Origin: Algoriphagus boritolerans DSM 17298 = JCM 18970
GTDB taxonomy: Bacteria; Bacteroidota; Bacteroidia; Cytophagales; Cyclobacteriaceae
Direction: 5' to 3'
DNA: 64,000 bases
Assembly (NCBI RefSeq): GCF_900108085.1
Contig: NZ_FNVR01000017.1
Coordinates: 28,769 to 92,768, forward strand
How positions within the stretch are numbered: position 1 is the stretch's first letter; each line of letters opens with the position of its first letter. A model generated the notes under the pieces. That model saw nothing but the letters and a program-made list of their open reading frames with translations, made no database searches and was not told where the DNA came from. Of the stretch, positions 8,754 to 17,809 are shown in pieces. The position numbers were made by a program, and so were the translations under genes.

Positions 8754-9320
8754 GTGAAATTCTGGAAAACCTTTGATATTGAAGTAATTAAGTTCAAAGA
8801 AGGAATACACGAGATTGATTTCGAAATTGGCAATTCATTTTTCCAAAATTTCGAAGACAATGAGATCGTCGAAAAAGGCAACTTGGCTGTACGGGTCATT
8901 TTGGATAAAGGTGCAAATTTGATTGAAGTCGGTTTCCATATCAAGGGAAGTGTTCAATTAACCTGCGACCGTAGCTTAGAAATATTCGATTATCCCTTGG
9001 ATTTTTCCGAAAAGATGATCTATAAATTTGGTTCTGAAGAAAAGGAAATAGATGAGGAGGTCTTCATGATCACCAGAGATACTCCGGTAATCAATGTAGC
9101 ACAACTGATCTATGAGTTTATCTTACTTGCACTTCCACTCAAAAAAATTCATCCGGACCACCGAAATGAATTGGATGATGAAGAATTGGAAGTAGCGGGC
9201 GGCTATGTCTACATCGACGATGAATTAGGCCCAGAGGAAGAAAGTCCTGAGAGCGGAGAAGAAATCAAGCCCATCGATCCACGATGGGAACAATTAATGA
9301 AACTGAAAAAGAAAGAATAA
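8754..9320 (+). CDS. DUF177 (YceD-like) protein
   Basis: A 188-residue acidic protein of the DUF177/YceD family, which almost always lies directly upstream of rpmF and is linked in other organisms to 23S rRNA accumulation. The recognisable core is VSLQL-type beta-strands followed by the conserved TCDRSLE-like segment (QLTCDRSLEIFDYPL), although the second cysteine pair of some members is absent. The C-terminus is highly acidic and ends with DPRWEQLMKLKKKE, a conserved tail in this family. The start is GTG at 8754, supported by an unusually good Shine-Dalgarno sequence (GGGAGGA, 5-6 nt upstream). It is followed by rpmF after 18 bp. Confidence 0.88.
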   Translation: MKFWKTFDIEVIKFKEGIHEIDFEIGNSFFQNFEDNEIVEKGNLAVRVILDKGANLIEVGFHIKGSVQLTCDRSLEIFDYPLDFSEKMIYKFGSEEKEIDEEVFMITRDTPVINVAQLIYEFILLALPLKKIHPDHRNELDDEELEVAGGYVYIDDELGPEEESPESGEEIKPIDPRWEQLMKLKKKE

Positions 9321-9338
9321 TCATAAACCACACATAAA

Positions 9339-9530
9339 ATGGCACATCCTAAACGAAAAATTTCCAAAACCAGAAGAGATAAAAGAAGAACTCATTATAA
9401 ACTGGAAGCTCCCGGAATGGCAAAATGTCAAACTACAGGTGAAATGCACCTACCACACAGAGCATTTTGGCTTGATGGCAAATTGTACTACAAAGGACAA
9501 GTAATCATCGAGAAAGAAGTAAGAGCATAA
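9339..9530 (+). CDS. rpmF: 50S ribosomal protein L32
   Basis: A 63-residue basic ribosomal protein with the L32 N-terminus [20 protein letters not shown]. Like other Bacteroidota L32 it lacks the full zinc-ribbon cysteine set: one Cys is seen at AKCQTTGE, with His residues at HLPHRAFW. Co-transcribed with the DUF177 gene and followed by a terminator. Confidence 0.97.
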   Translation: MAHPKRKISKTRRDKRRTHYKLEAPGMAKCQTTGEMHLPHRAFWLDGKLYYKGQVIIEKEVRA

Positions 9531-9551
9531 TTTCAGCCACGAAAAAAAATG

Positions 9552-9588
9552 AAAATCCATTCCAAAAAAGGAGTGGATTTTTTTTGTA
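9552..9588 (+). terminator. Rho-independent terminator after rpmF
   Basis: AATCCATTCC and GGAGTGGATT form a 10-bp stem (one G-U pair) with a 6-nt A loop, followed by a T run to 9585. It lies 20-odd bases after the rpmF stop. Confidence 0.88.
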
Positions 9589-9642
9589 TAAAACTCAAAA
9601 CTACTGAATTGCAGCAACTTGAATAGCTCGGTACTCGGAGGT

Positions 9643-9674
9643 TTTGGTGGACAAGGGTCATTATGCTATTTTTG
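9643..9674 (+). promoter_or_regulatory. Bacteroidetes-type promoter of fabH
   Basis: TTTG at 9643-9646 and TATTTTTG at 9667-9674 match the -33 and -7 consensus (TAnnTTTG) with 20-nt spacing. Transcription would start near 9680, giving a leader of about 80 nt before fabH. Confidence 0.7.
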
Positions 9675-9758
9675 ACCTTTCTCTGGATTCCCCCTGGAAA
9701 AACTACAACCCAGCTTGAGGTTTTTATCTAGTTAAACACCTCTTTCAAACTTACAAGA

Positions 9759-10760
9759 ATGGATAAAATCAGAGCCAAAGTCACCGGGATCCAAGGATAT
9801 GTTCCGGAATACCGATTGACCAATGCAGAACTTGAAAAGCTCGTGGAGACCAATGATGAATGGATCACCTCGCGCACCGGAATTAAGGAGAGAAGAATCC
9901 TTAAGGGCGAAAATCAGGGAACCTCTGTCATGGCTGTAGAAGCTGTCAAGAGACTGCTTGAAAAAACAAACACCGATCCGCTTGAAATCGAAATGATCGT
10001 TTGCGCGACCGTGACGCCTGATCTTCCCTTCCCGGCTACAGCAAACATTATCGCTGATAAGGTTGGAGCCAAAAAAAGCTTCAGTTTCGATGTAGCGGCC
10101 GCTTGCTCTGGATTTTTATACGCCCTTCAGGTAGGAGCTCAGTTTATCCAGTCAGGCACTCATAAAAAAGTAATCGTGGTAGGTGCCGATAAAATGTCTT
10201 CGATCGTAGATTATCAGGATCGGACTACTTGCATTCTTTTTGGGGACGGTGCCGGTGCAGTCCTGTTGGAGGCAACGACCGAGGAAGAAGGAATCATGGA
10301 TGCAATTCTTAAATCAGATGGATCAGGCGAACCCTACCTTCATATGAAAGCAGGTGGAAGCAGACGTCCTGCCACTCTGGAAACTGTGGCTGCCCGCGAG
10401 CATTTCGCGTATCAGGAAGGTGCCTCAGTCTTTAAATTTGCAGTTACCAACATGGCAGATGTCAGTGCTGAGGTAATGGAACGAAATGGCCTGAAAGGTG
10501 AAGATGTAGCTTGGTTGGTTCCCCACCAAGCAAATAAGCGAATCATCGACGCAACAGCCAACCGTATGGGTATCGGATCCGAAAAAGTCATGATGAACAT
10601 CGAACGCTATGGAAATACTACCGCAGCAACTATTCCGCTTTGCCTTTGGGAGTATGAAAGCCAATTAAACAAAGGGGATAACCTCATCTTGGCAGCTTTT
10701 GGAGGAGGTTTTACCTGGGGTGCCATTTATTTGAAGTGGGCCTATGATCCTAAAAAATAA
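9759..10760 (+). CDS. fabH: 3-oxoacyl-ACP synthase III (FabH)
   Basis: Initiates type II fatty-acid synthesis by condensing acyl-CoA with malonyl-ACP. Length 333 residues. The catalytic triad is visible as Cys116 ([11 protein letters not shown]), His256 ([10 protein letters not shown]) and Asn286 ([11 protein letters not shown]). The Gly-rich [11 protein letters not shown] loop and the ending [13 protein letters not shown] are also typical of FabH. It has its own promoter and is followed by efp after a 24-bp gap and then accB-accC, a conserved Bacteroidota gene order that joins fatty-acid initiation with malonyl-CoA production. The rpmF terminator separates it from the DUF177-rpmF unit. Confidence 0.96.
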   Translation: MDKIRAKVTGIQGYVPEYRLTNAELEKLVETNDEWITSRTGIKERRILKGENQGTSVMAVEAVKRLLEKTNTDPLEIEMIVCATVTPDLPFPATANIIADKVGAKKSFSFDVAAACSGFLYALQVGAQFIQSGTHKKVIVVGADKMSSIVDYQDRTTCILFGDGAGAVLLEATTEEEGIMDAILKSDGSGEPYLHMKAGGSRRPATLETVAAREHFAYQEGASVFKFAVTNMADVSAEVMERNGLKGEDVAWLVPHQANKRIIDATANRMGIGSEKVMMNIERYGNTTAATIPLCLWEYESQLNKGDNLILAAFGGGFTWGAIYLKWAYDPKK

Positions 10761-10784
10761 ACCAAAAAATTCAACAAATAAATT

Positions 10785-11348
10785 ATGGCAAGTACTGCAG
10801 ATTTTAAGAATGGCCTTTGTCTGGAAATGAACAATGACATCTATTCTATCGTCGAATTCCAGCACGTAAAACCAGGAAAAGGAGCAGCCTTCGTCCGAAC
10901 AAAATTAAAAAGTCTCCGCTCCGGCAAGACTTTGGATAAAACTTTCAACGCCGGCGAGAAAGTAACCACCGCCAGGGTAGAAAAACGCCCGTTTCAATTC
11001 CTCTATGCAGATGACATGGGTTACAACTTCATGAACATCGAAACTTTCGAGCAGATTTCATTGGAAGAACGACTGATCGAACGACCGAAGCTGCTGAAAG
11101 ATGGACAAATCGTAGACATACTCATCCATGATGAAACGGAAACTCCACTTTCTGTTGAGTTGCCTCCGTTCGTTGAATTGATGATAACTTATACCGAGCC
11201 GGGTGTGAAAGGTGACACTGCAACCAATGCGCTAAAACCCGCAATTCTCGAAACCGGTGCCACTGTTATGGTTCCTCTTTTTGTGGAGCAGGATATCATG
11301 ATCAGGGTCGACACCCGGGATGGGTCCTATTCGGAAAGAGTAAAATAA
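10785..11348 (+). CDS. efp: Elongation factor P
   Basis: Relieves ribosome stalling at polyproline stretches. The 187-residue protein has the three beta-barrel domains of EF-P. The tip of domain I is [11 protein letters not shown], with Lys32 in the position that is post-translationally modified in other bacteria. The domain III signature is recognisable in [18 protein letters not shown] and [12 protein letters not shown]. The modification enzyme is not in the window. Starts 24 bp after fabH with ATG and is followed by a hairpin terminator before accB. Confidence 0.97.
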   Translation: MASTADFKNGLCLEMNNDIYSIVEFQHVKPGKGAAFVRTKLKSLRSGKTLDKTFNAGEKVTTARVEKRPFQFLYADDMGYNFMNIETFEQISLEERLIERPKLLKDGQIVDILIHDETETPLSVELPPFVELMITYTEPGVKGDTATNALKPAILETGATVMVPLFVEQDIMIRVDTRDGSYSERVK

Positions 11349-11359
11349 CTTGTTTTTGG

Positions 11360-11398
11360 CTGTGTGATTTCCTTAAATTACACAGGTTTATTGTTTTT
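11360..11398 (+). terminator. Terminator between efp and accB
   Basis: CTGTGTGATTT (11360-11370) pairs with AAATTACACAG (11375-11385) with a single mismatch and a 4-nt loop, followed by the T-rich GTTTATTGTTTTT. It may separate or attenuate accBC expression. Confidence 0.75.
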
Positions 11399-11445
11399 AA
11401 ACCCACAAAAAAGTGTCTTATGACATTTAATCTAACTAAAACTCT

Positions 11446-11910
11446 ATGAAAGCTAAAGAGATCCAGGAATTGATCGATTACATCTCCAATTCCGGCCTGG
11501 CAGAGGTCAAAATCAAAACAGAGGAATTCGAACTTTCCATAAAAAAATATGCGGAATCTGCCCAGTTTGTCCAGGCACCCGCTGCAGCTCCGGCACCAAA
11601 TCCGGTAGCCGCTGCACCTGCTCCGGTCGCTACTCCTGCACCAGCACCTGCCGCTGCTCCATCCAATCTGATCGAAATCAAATCTCCGATGATTGGTACA
11701 TTCTACCTTTCGCCCAACCCTGAATCGGATCCTTTTGCCACGGAAGGAGCTACCATAAAAGCCGGACAGACCGTTTGTATCATTGAAGCGATGAAATTAT
11801 TCAATGAAATTGAATCTGAGGTTTCAGGCAAAATTGTGAAAATTCTCGTTTCCAACGCCAGCCCTGTAGAATACGATCAGCCTTTGTTCTTAGTAGATCC
11901 GGCCGGTTGA
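11446..11910 (+). CDS. accB: Biotin carboxyl carrier protein of acetyl-CoA carboxylase
   Basis: The 154-residue AccB carries the biotin that shuttles carboxyl groups from AccC to the carboxyltransferase. An N-terminal segment ([17 protein letters not shown]) is followed by an Ala/Pro-rich flexible linker (about residues 42-72) and the C-terminal biotinyl domain (about 74-154). The biotinylation motif is EAMKLF with Lys117. The thumb loop ([14 protein letters not shown]) is also present, as in E. coli AccB. The gene precedes accC by 26 bp; accA and accD are not in the window. Confidence 0.96.
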   Translation: MKAKEIQELIDYISNSGLAEVKIKTEEFELSIKKYAESAQFVQAPAAAPAPNPVAAAPAPVATPAPAPAAAPSNLIEIKSPMIGTFYLSPNPESDPFATEGATIKAGQTVCIIEAMKLFNEIESEVSGKIVKILVSNASPVEYDQPLFLVDPAG

Positions 11911-11936
11911 TTTTTTCACTTAATCTCAATAAGACT

Positions 11937-13286
11937 GTGTTTAAAAAGATATTAATAGCAAATCGTGGAGAGATCGCGCTCCGAATCATCCGTACCTGTA
12001 AAGAGATGGGGATCAATACGGTGGCCGTATATTCCACTGCAGACAAGGACAGCTTGCATGTTCGCTTTGCGGACGAAGCGGTATGCATCGGACCTGCACC
12101 TAGCAGAGAATCTTACCTGAATATCCCAAGAATCATAGCTGCGGCTGAAATCACCAATGCAGATGCGATTCACCCGGGGTATGGCTTCCTTTCCGAAAAC
12201 GCGGAGTTTTCAAGGATTTGTGAAGAGTACGGCATCAAATTCATCGGCGCTTCTCCGGATATGATTGCCAAAATGGGAGATAAAGCTACTGCCAAAGCTA
12301 CCATGAAAGCTGCCGGTATTCCGACCATCCCTGGGTCAGAAGGACTGATCGATACCGTCGAACAAGGTCTGAAACTGGCCAATGAAATGGGGTACCCGAT
12401 TATCCTCAAAGCCACCGCAGGTGGTGGAGGAAAAGGTATGCGTATCGTCCGAGAAGACAAAGACTTCAAAAAAGCTTGGGATGATGCTAAAATGGAATCA
12501 GGTGCGGCCTTTGGTAACGATGGCCTCTATTTGGAAAAATATGTAGAAGAACCTCGACACATCGAAATCCAAATCATCGGTGACAAAACCGGTAAAGCTT
12601 GCCACCTATCCGAGCGCGATTGCTCTATCCAGCGAAGGCACCAAAAACTAGTGGAAGAAACCCCTTCTCCGTTTATCACGGATGAACTTCGTGAGGCAAT
12701 GGGGAAAGCTGCCATTAAAGGTGCTGAGGCCATTAGCTACGAAGGAGCAGGTACAATCGAATTCTTGGTCGACAAAGACCGCAACTTCTATTTCATGGAG
12801 ATGAACACCCGTATTCAGGTGGAGCATCCGATCACCGAAGAAGTCACTGACTTTGACCTGATCAAGGAACAAATTAAAGTAGCAGCTGGAGATACAATCT
12901 CAGGAAGAAACTACTATCCCAAGCTGTTTGCGATGGAGTGTAGAATCAATGCCGAAGATGTCGCACACAATTTCAGACCAAGCCCGGGGAAAATTCTGAA
13001 CCTACACATCCCGGGAGGTAGAGGTGTGAGAGTAGATTCGCACGTGTATGCAGGATATGTTATTCCACCAAACTACGATTCCATGATTGCAAAGCTTATC
13101 GTCAGCGGTCAATCCCGAGAGGAAGTGATTGTCCGGATGAAGCGCGCCTTGGAAGAGTTCGTAATTGACGGGATCAAAACCACGATACCTTTTCACATTG
13201 CCTTGTTGGAAGACGAGCAATTTAAGGCTGGAAATTTCACCACGAAGTTTCTCGAAACCTTTGATTTCTCCGTGGTTAGATATTAA
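11937..13286 (+). CDS. accC: Biotin carboxylase subunit of acetyl-CoA carboxylase
   Basis: ATP-dependent carboxylation of AccB-bound biotin. Domains in order: biotin carboxylase N-terminal domain ([15 protein letters not shown]), ATP-grasp domain with the Gly-rich loop [14 protein letters not shown], the catalytic [21 protein letters not shown] region, and the C-terminal domain. With the GTG start at 11937 the protein is 449 residues and begins directly with the family's canonical N-terminus. A TTG ten codons upstream overlaps accB and adds residues without similarity, so it was not chosen. A terminator follows at once. Confidence 0.96.
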   Translation: MFKKILIANRGEIALRIIRTCKEMGINTVAVYSTADKDSLHVRFADEAVCIGPAPSRESYLNIPRIIAAAEITNADAIHPGYGFLSENAEFSRICEEYGIKFIGASPDMIAKMGDKATAKATMKAAGIPTIPGSEGLIDTVEQGLKLANEMGYPIILKATAGGGGKGMRIVREDKDFKKAWDDAKMESGAAFGNDGLYLEKYVEEPRHIEIQIIGDKTGKACHLSERDCSIQRRHQKLVEETPSPFITDELREAMGKAAIKGAEAISYEGAGTIEFLVDKDRNFYFMEMNTRIQVEHPITEEVTDFDLIKEQIKVAAGDTISGRNYYPKLFAMECRINAEDVAHNFRPSPGKILNLHIPGGRGVRVDSHVYAGYVIPPNYDSMIAKLIVSGQSREEVIVRMKRALEEFVIDGIKTTIPFHIALLEDEQFKAGNFTTKFLETFDFSVVRY

Positions 13287-13304
13287 GAGCAAAAGTCAAA
13301 AAAT

Positions 13305-13336
13305 CAAAAGCCATTCGAAAGAGTGGCTTTTTTAAT
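13305..13336 (+). terminator. Rho-independent terminator after accC
   Basis: AAAAGCCATTC and GAGTGGCTTTT form an 11-bp stem (with one wobble) around a GAAA tetraloop, followed by T. It reaches the end of the convergent lipoprotein gene and may serve both strands. Confidence 0.88.
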
Positions 13337-13772
13337 TTAATGAGATGGGATTTAAGGCAAGACTTATTATCAAAATCCCCATAGCCAATCCCAATGAACA
13401 GACTAAAACAATCGGTACAGTAGCGGCCGCACTCACTCTTTGCACCCATAATTTTTCTATATCAGAAACAGATAATTCAATATTTTTGATGTTCTCAGCT
13501 TGCCTCAGAACATGGTTTATAGATTTTCCAATCAATTTCCCCTCATTGACACCTTCATAGAATAAAAGATACTTTTTCCCATCAATCGTTCTCAATATTA
13601 ATCGATTACCTACTACAAGTTTATTTAACGAACTAACATCAAAATCCCTAGCTCTTATTTTTTTTGAAACTTTGGATTTGAGTTTTTCGACATCAAGATA
13701 TACTTTGCAGCAACTCAGCAAAAAGAGTAGGACCAAAAGGCCTGGAACGACAATTTTCAGCTTCTCCATCAT
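13332..13772 (-). CDS. Hypothetical membrane-associated lipoprotein
   Basis: Not recognised as a known family. The 146-residue protein starts with MMEKLKIVVPGLLVLLFLLSCC: a signal sequence with a possible lipobox (LLSC), so it may be lipidated at Cys21. The middle (about 25-105) is charged and predicted soluble. The C-terminus (about 112-140, VSAAATVPIVLVCSLGLAMGILIIS) is a long hydrophobic helix, which is unusual for a lipoprotein and suggests a second anchor. The two adjacent ATG codons give starts one codon apart. The stop codon lies inside the accC terminator. No operon partners. Confidence 0.6.
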   Translation of the reverse strand: MMEKLKIVVPGLLVLLFLLSCCKVYLDVEKLKSKVSKKIRARDFDVSSLNKLVVGNRLILRTIDGKKYLLFYEGVNEGKLIGKSINHVLRQAENIKNIELSVSDIEKLWVQRVSAAATVPIVLVCSLGLAMGILIISLALNPISLN

Positions 13773-14034
13773 CTAATTTTTTCGAATCTAGGTACTGCCC
13801 TGCATCTTGATCAGCTAATACCTAGAAGGATAAAATTGGGAACTATTGCGTTTTCAGTCTTAATTCTTTTGCAAAAATTACTCATTCAATCTCCTGATAA
13901 TCAAAATTAATTGAGCTTTGGGGATTATTAGGCGTAAATTTCAACTTGGTAAGTTTTTCTTTTTTTAACACAAAGGCAGGATACCTTTTTTAAATTTTTT
14001 CCATAACTTAAGATTTCCAATCCCCATTTGTAAA

Positions 14035-16344
14035 ATGACTTATTTCAAATTTTCAGGTTTTGTGGCTGGACTTTTCTTGACCATTCTTTTTTGGAATTGT
14101 AATGGAAAAGAAGAGGCTTCTATTGATTTGGATGATTCGGATCAGATCAGCTACAACTTCCACATCCGACCCATCCTTTCCGACAAGTGTTTTACCTGTC
14201 ATGGCCCGGATGCCAATAAACGTGAGGCAGACTTACGCTTGGATACCGAAGCGGGAGCCTATGCCGCATTGAAAGAAAGTCCGGGAAAATTTGCTTTGGT
14301 ATCCGGCAATCTTGAAAAATCCGAAGTTTTCCACCGCATCACTTCTACCGATCCCGGTGAAATGATGCCTCCGCCGGAGTCCAATCTTTCGCTCAGTGAA
14401 GAAGAGATCACGTTGATTAAGCGTTGGATCGAACAAGGTGCCAAATACGAGCCGCACTGGGCATTTTTGAAAGTAAAAAAACCGGAAGTCCCTAAAGTCG
14501 ATTGGGGAAACAATGAAATCGATGCATTTACCTTCCGAAAAATGCAGACCAAAAAATTGGAACCCAATCCCGAAGCCAAACCCCACGAACTCATCAAGCG
14601 GGCAAGTTTGGATTTGACCGGCCTCCCCCCTTCTCCTGCTATTTTGGATAAATACGCAGATTTTTCAGGAGAGAATACCTATGAGAAGCTGCTGGATGAA
14701 TTGCTTCATCAACCCGCTTTTGGAGAAAAATTAGCCGTTCTTTGGCTGGATATTTCCCGCTACGCAGACAGCTACGGCTATCAGGACGATGAATTCAGAT
14801 CCCAATGGCCCTACCGCGATTGGGTAATCCATGCATTTAACCAAAATCTTCCTTACGATCAATTTCTCACTTGGCAACTTGCCGGAGACCTCCTTCCAAA
14901 TGCCACCAAGGAACAGATTTTAGCTACGGCTTTCAACCGAAACCACAAATACACCGAAGAGGGTGGTATCATCGAGGAAGAGTATCGCATCGAATACGTC
15001 CTGGACAAAACCAACACCTTCAGCAAGGGGATTTTGGGCATTACCATGGAGTGTGCGCAATGCCATGATCATAAATACGACCCTTTTTCCCAAAAAGAAT
15101 ACTACGAGCTATTTGCCTTTTTCAACAACTCCAAGGAAAAAGGATTTGAAGGCGACATCAGCCAAACCAAGCCTGCAAAAACGCCCATTCTCTGGATCGA
15201 ACGAGACGACTTAGACGGTATCCTGCACTTCATCAACCATCCGGACACGACCAAGTTGATGGTATCTGTGATGGGCGAAAACGAAGAAAAACGCACGACC
15301 TATATTCTTGATCGGGGACTTTATGACGCACCTACCGTCCCTGTGGATGCCTCTACTCCGGCATCAATTTTTGAATTTCCCGAAAACCTGGAAAAAAATC
15401 GGCTAGGCCTGGCCCAATGGACTACCAGCAGCGATAATCCACTCACTTCCCGGGTGTTTGTAAACTTAATCTGGCAGGAAATTTTCGGAAAGGGAATCGT
15501 CAAATCAGCCGGAGACTTTGGAATGCAGGGAGACCTACCGACCCATCCCGAACTACTGGATTGGCTGGCTGCTGATTTCATGGAAAACGGCTGGGACATC
15601 AAGCGACTGATCAAGCAAATCATGCTTTCGGCTACTTATCGCCAATCTGCCGTGATATCAAAAGTTCACCTGACAATCGATCCCGATAATCTTTACCTGG
15701 CACGAGCTCCCCGACTGCGACTGCCTGCTGAACATATCCAGGACCTGGTTTTGGCCAGTAGCGGACTCCTCCACGGAGAAATCGGCGGACCGAGTGTCAA
15801 ACCCTATCAGCCTTCCGGACTTTGGGAAGCGGCCACTTCAGGTCGTGGTACATTAGCCACCTACATTCAGGATACCGGCAATAAGCTCTATCGCAGAGGG
15901 ATCTACAATTTCATTAAGCTCACCGTACCTCCTCCCAAAGCCATTATTTTCGACTCCAGTAACCGAGACCGATGCGAAATCGGCCGAAACCGGACCAATA
16001 CCCCACTTCAGGCGCTAGTTATGATGAACGATCCGATGGTGCTGGAAGCTGCACGGGTTTTGGCTACCAAACTTTCGGAAAGTATTCTTGATGAAGAAAA
16101 GGCGATCGAAGAAGCTTTCAAGCGGATTGTTTGTCGGGAAATGAAATCAAAGGAAAAGGATCTCCTCATCGACTTTTATGAAAGCCAACTGGATGAATTC
16201 AAAAATAATCCTGAGAAAGCAAAACAAGCCCTTGATGTGGGTGAATACCCCATGAATGAAAAGGCGATCACACCTCAAAATGCTGCACTGATGCAGGTGA
16301 TCATGACCTTGTATAATCTGGAAGAAACAATAACCAAAAGTTGA
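14035..16344 (+). CDS. PSCyt1-DUF1549-DUF1553 exported haem protein
   Basis: A 769-residue protein of the type first noticed in Planctomycetes and common in Cytophagales. Order: signal sequence with possible lipobox (LTILFWNC, Cys near residue 22); PSCyt1 cytochrome-like domain with CFTCH (about 52-56) and the LRLDTEAGA segment; DUF1549 (PSCyt2) with a second CxxCH in ECAQCHDHKYDPF (about residue 340); DUF1553 (PSD1) to the C-terminus with NRDRCEIGRNRTNTPLQALVMMND. Two CxxCH motifs suggest two c-type haems, which implies an exported redox role. The substrate is unknown. The DUF1501 gene follows 1 bp after the stop, so the two are co-translated. Confidence 0.85.
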   Translation: MTYFKFSGFVAGLFLTILFWNCNGKEEASIDLDDSDQISYNFHIRPILSDKCFTCHGPDANKREADLRLDTEAGAYAALKESPGKFALVSGNLEKSEVFHRITSTDPGEMMPPPESNLSLSEEEITLIKRWIEQGAKYEPHWAFLKVKKPEVPKVDWGNNEIDAFTFRKMQTKKLEPNPEAKPHELIKRASLDLTGLPPSPAILDKYADFSGENTYEKLLDELLHQPAFGEKLAVLWLDISRYADSYGYQDDEFRSQWPYRDWVIHAFNQNLPYDQFLTWQLAGDLLPNATKEQILATAFNRNHKYTEEGGIIEEEYRIEYVLDKTNTFSKGILGITMECAQCHDHKYDPFSQKEYYELFAFFNNSKEKGFEGDISQTKPAKTPILWIERDDLDGILHFINHPDTTKLMVSVMGENEEKRTTYILDRGLYDAPTVPVDASTPASIFEFPENLEKNRLGLAQWTTSSDNPLTSRVFVNLIWQEIFGKGIVKSAGDFGMQGDLPTHPELLDWLAADFMENGWDIKRLIKQIMLSATYRQSAVISKVHLTIDPDNLYLARAPRLRLPAEHIQDLVLASSGLLHGEIGGPSVKPYQPSGLWEAATSGRGTLATYIQDTGNKLYRRGIYNFIKLTVPPPKAIIFDSSNRDRCEIGRNRTNTPLQALVMMNDPMVLEAARVLATKLSESILDEEKAIEEAFKRIVCREMKSKEKDLLIDFYESQLDEFKNNPEKAKQALDVGEYPMNEKAITPQNAALMQVIMTLYNLEETITKS

Positions 16345-16345
16345 G

Positions 16346-17800
16346 ATGGAAAAAGAAATATTAGAGCAGGGACTAAATCAAAACAGACGGAAGTTTCTCT
16401 CGAGGCTAAGCTTGGGCATTGGAAGTGTGGCTTTGGGATCACTTTTAATCCCGGATTTATTCAAAGGAAAGCAGGAGGCCGAAGACGGTTTGATGCGGGC
16501 GCTTCCTCATTTTGCCCCAAAGGCCAAGCGGATCATTTACCTGTTCCAAAACGGTGCCCCTTCTCAATTGGAAACTTTTGATTACAAACCGCTTTTGAAC
16601 AAAAACTTCGGACAGGAATTACCCGAATCCATACGGATGGGTCAGCGCTTGACCGGTATGACCGCTGGGCAAAGTTCCTTTCCCCTGGTGGGTTCTTATT
16701 TCGGATTTAATCAATACGGAGAAAGTCGGGCGTGGATCTCCTCGCTTTTCCCCCATATCGCCAGCGTAGTGGATGATCTTTTGATCGTCAAATCCATGCA
16801 TACCGAAGCGATCAATCACGATCCTGCATTGACTTTTTTCCAAACGGGCGCTCAGGTAGGCAACCGACCAAGTATGGGTTCTTGGCTAAGCTATGGCTTG
16901 GGAAGTGAAAATGCCAACCTTCCTGCTTTCTGCGTGCTGTTGAGTCGTGGAAAAGGCAATGGTCAGGGCGTCTATTCCAAACTTTGGAGTAATGGATTTC
17001 TGGACGCAACACATCAGGGGGTGCAGTTTTCCAACTCCGAGGACCCGGTGCTCTACCTCTCCGATCCCGACGGCATGAGCCGGGATCAGCGTCGAAAAAT
17101 GATCGATCAGATCGCTGCCCTGAATGAACTGAACTCTCAGGAATTCAATGATCCACAGATTACAGCTAAGGTGCAACAGTACGAAATGGCGTACCGAATG
17201 CAGACGGCAGTTCCTGAAATCACCGATACTTCCAAAGAACCGGACAGCATAATCAAACTCTATGGCCCGGACTGTCTGGTTCCCGGCACCTATGCTGCCA
17301 ATTGCCTTTTGGCAAGGAAGCTTTCTGAAAACGGCGTGCGGTTCGTCCAACTTTACCATCAGGGCTGGGATGCACATGACAACCTGCCCAATCAGATGAT
17401 CGGACAGGCCAAAGATGTGGATCAAGCCACCGCCGGTTTGATTACTGATCTCAAACAGCGGGGACTTTTGGACGAGACTTTAATTATCTGGGGAGGAGAA
17501 TTTGGTCGAACCAACTATTGTCAGGGTAAGATTCAGCCTGAAAATTATGGCCGGGATCATCATCCGAGGGCATTTTCCATTTTCATGGCCGGTGGCGGCG
17601 TGAAGTCCGGAATGGTCTACGGGGAGACCGACGACTTTGGATACAACATCACCGAAAACCCCGTTCACGTCCATGATTTCCAGGCCACGGTCATGCACTT
17701 GATGGGAATTGACCACGAGAAACTCACCTATAAACATCTCGGTCGAAGGTATCGCCTCACCGATGTGCATGGCAAAGTAGTAAAAGACCTGATCGCTTAA
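16346..17800 (+). CDS. DUF1501 (sulfatase-like) Tat-exported protein
   Basis: A 484-residue member of DUF1501, a branch of the alkaline-phosphatase/sulfatase superfamily. The N-terminus holds a twin-arginine signal (NRRKFLSRLS followed by LGIGSVALGSLLIP), so it is predicted to be exported folded. Typical motifs are FQNGAPSQLETFDYKP, MHTEAINHDPALTFFQTG, WDAHDNL, and IIWGGEFGRTNYCQG followed by GRDHHPRAFSIFMAGGGVK. These include the Asp/His residues expected of a metal-dependent phosphatase-like site. Family function is unproven. It lies between the DUF1549 gene (1-bp gap) and the cytochrome/LRR gene (9-bp gap), a trio that recurs in Cytophagales. Confidence 0.88.
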   Translation: MEKEILEQGLNQNRRKFLSRLSLGIGSVALGSLLIPDLFKGKQEAEDGLMRALPHFAPKAKRIIYLFQNGAPSQLETFDYKPLLNKNFGQELPESIRMGQRLTGMTAGQSSFPLVGSYFGFNQYGESRAWISSLFPHIASVVDDLLIVKSMHTEAINHDPALTFFQTGAQVGNRPSMGSWLSYGLGSENANLPAFCVLLSRGKGNGQGVYSKLWSNGFLDATHQGVQFSNSEDPVLYLSDPDGMSRDQRRKMIDQIAALNELNSQEFNDPQITAKVQQYEMAYRMQTAVPEITDTSKEPDSIIKLYGPDCLVPGTYAANCLLARKLSENGVRFVQLYHQGWDAHDNLPNQMIGQAKDVDQATAGLITDLKQRGLLDETLIIWGGEFGRTNYCQGKIQPENYGRDHHPRAFSIFMAGGGVKSGMVYGETDDFGYNITENPVHVHDFQATVMHLMGIDHEKLTYKHLGRRYRLTDVHGKVVKDLIA

Positions 17801-17809
17801 TTCCCTTTT

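Noticed and set aside
11907..11936. Upstream TTG start for accC
   Set aside because: It overlaps accB and adds ten residues with no family similarity; GTG at 11937 gives the canonical N-terminus.
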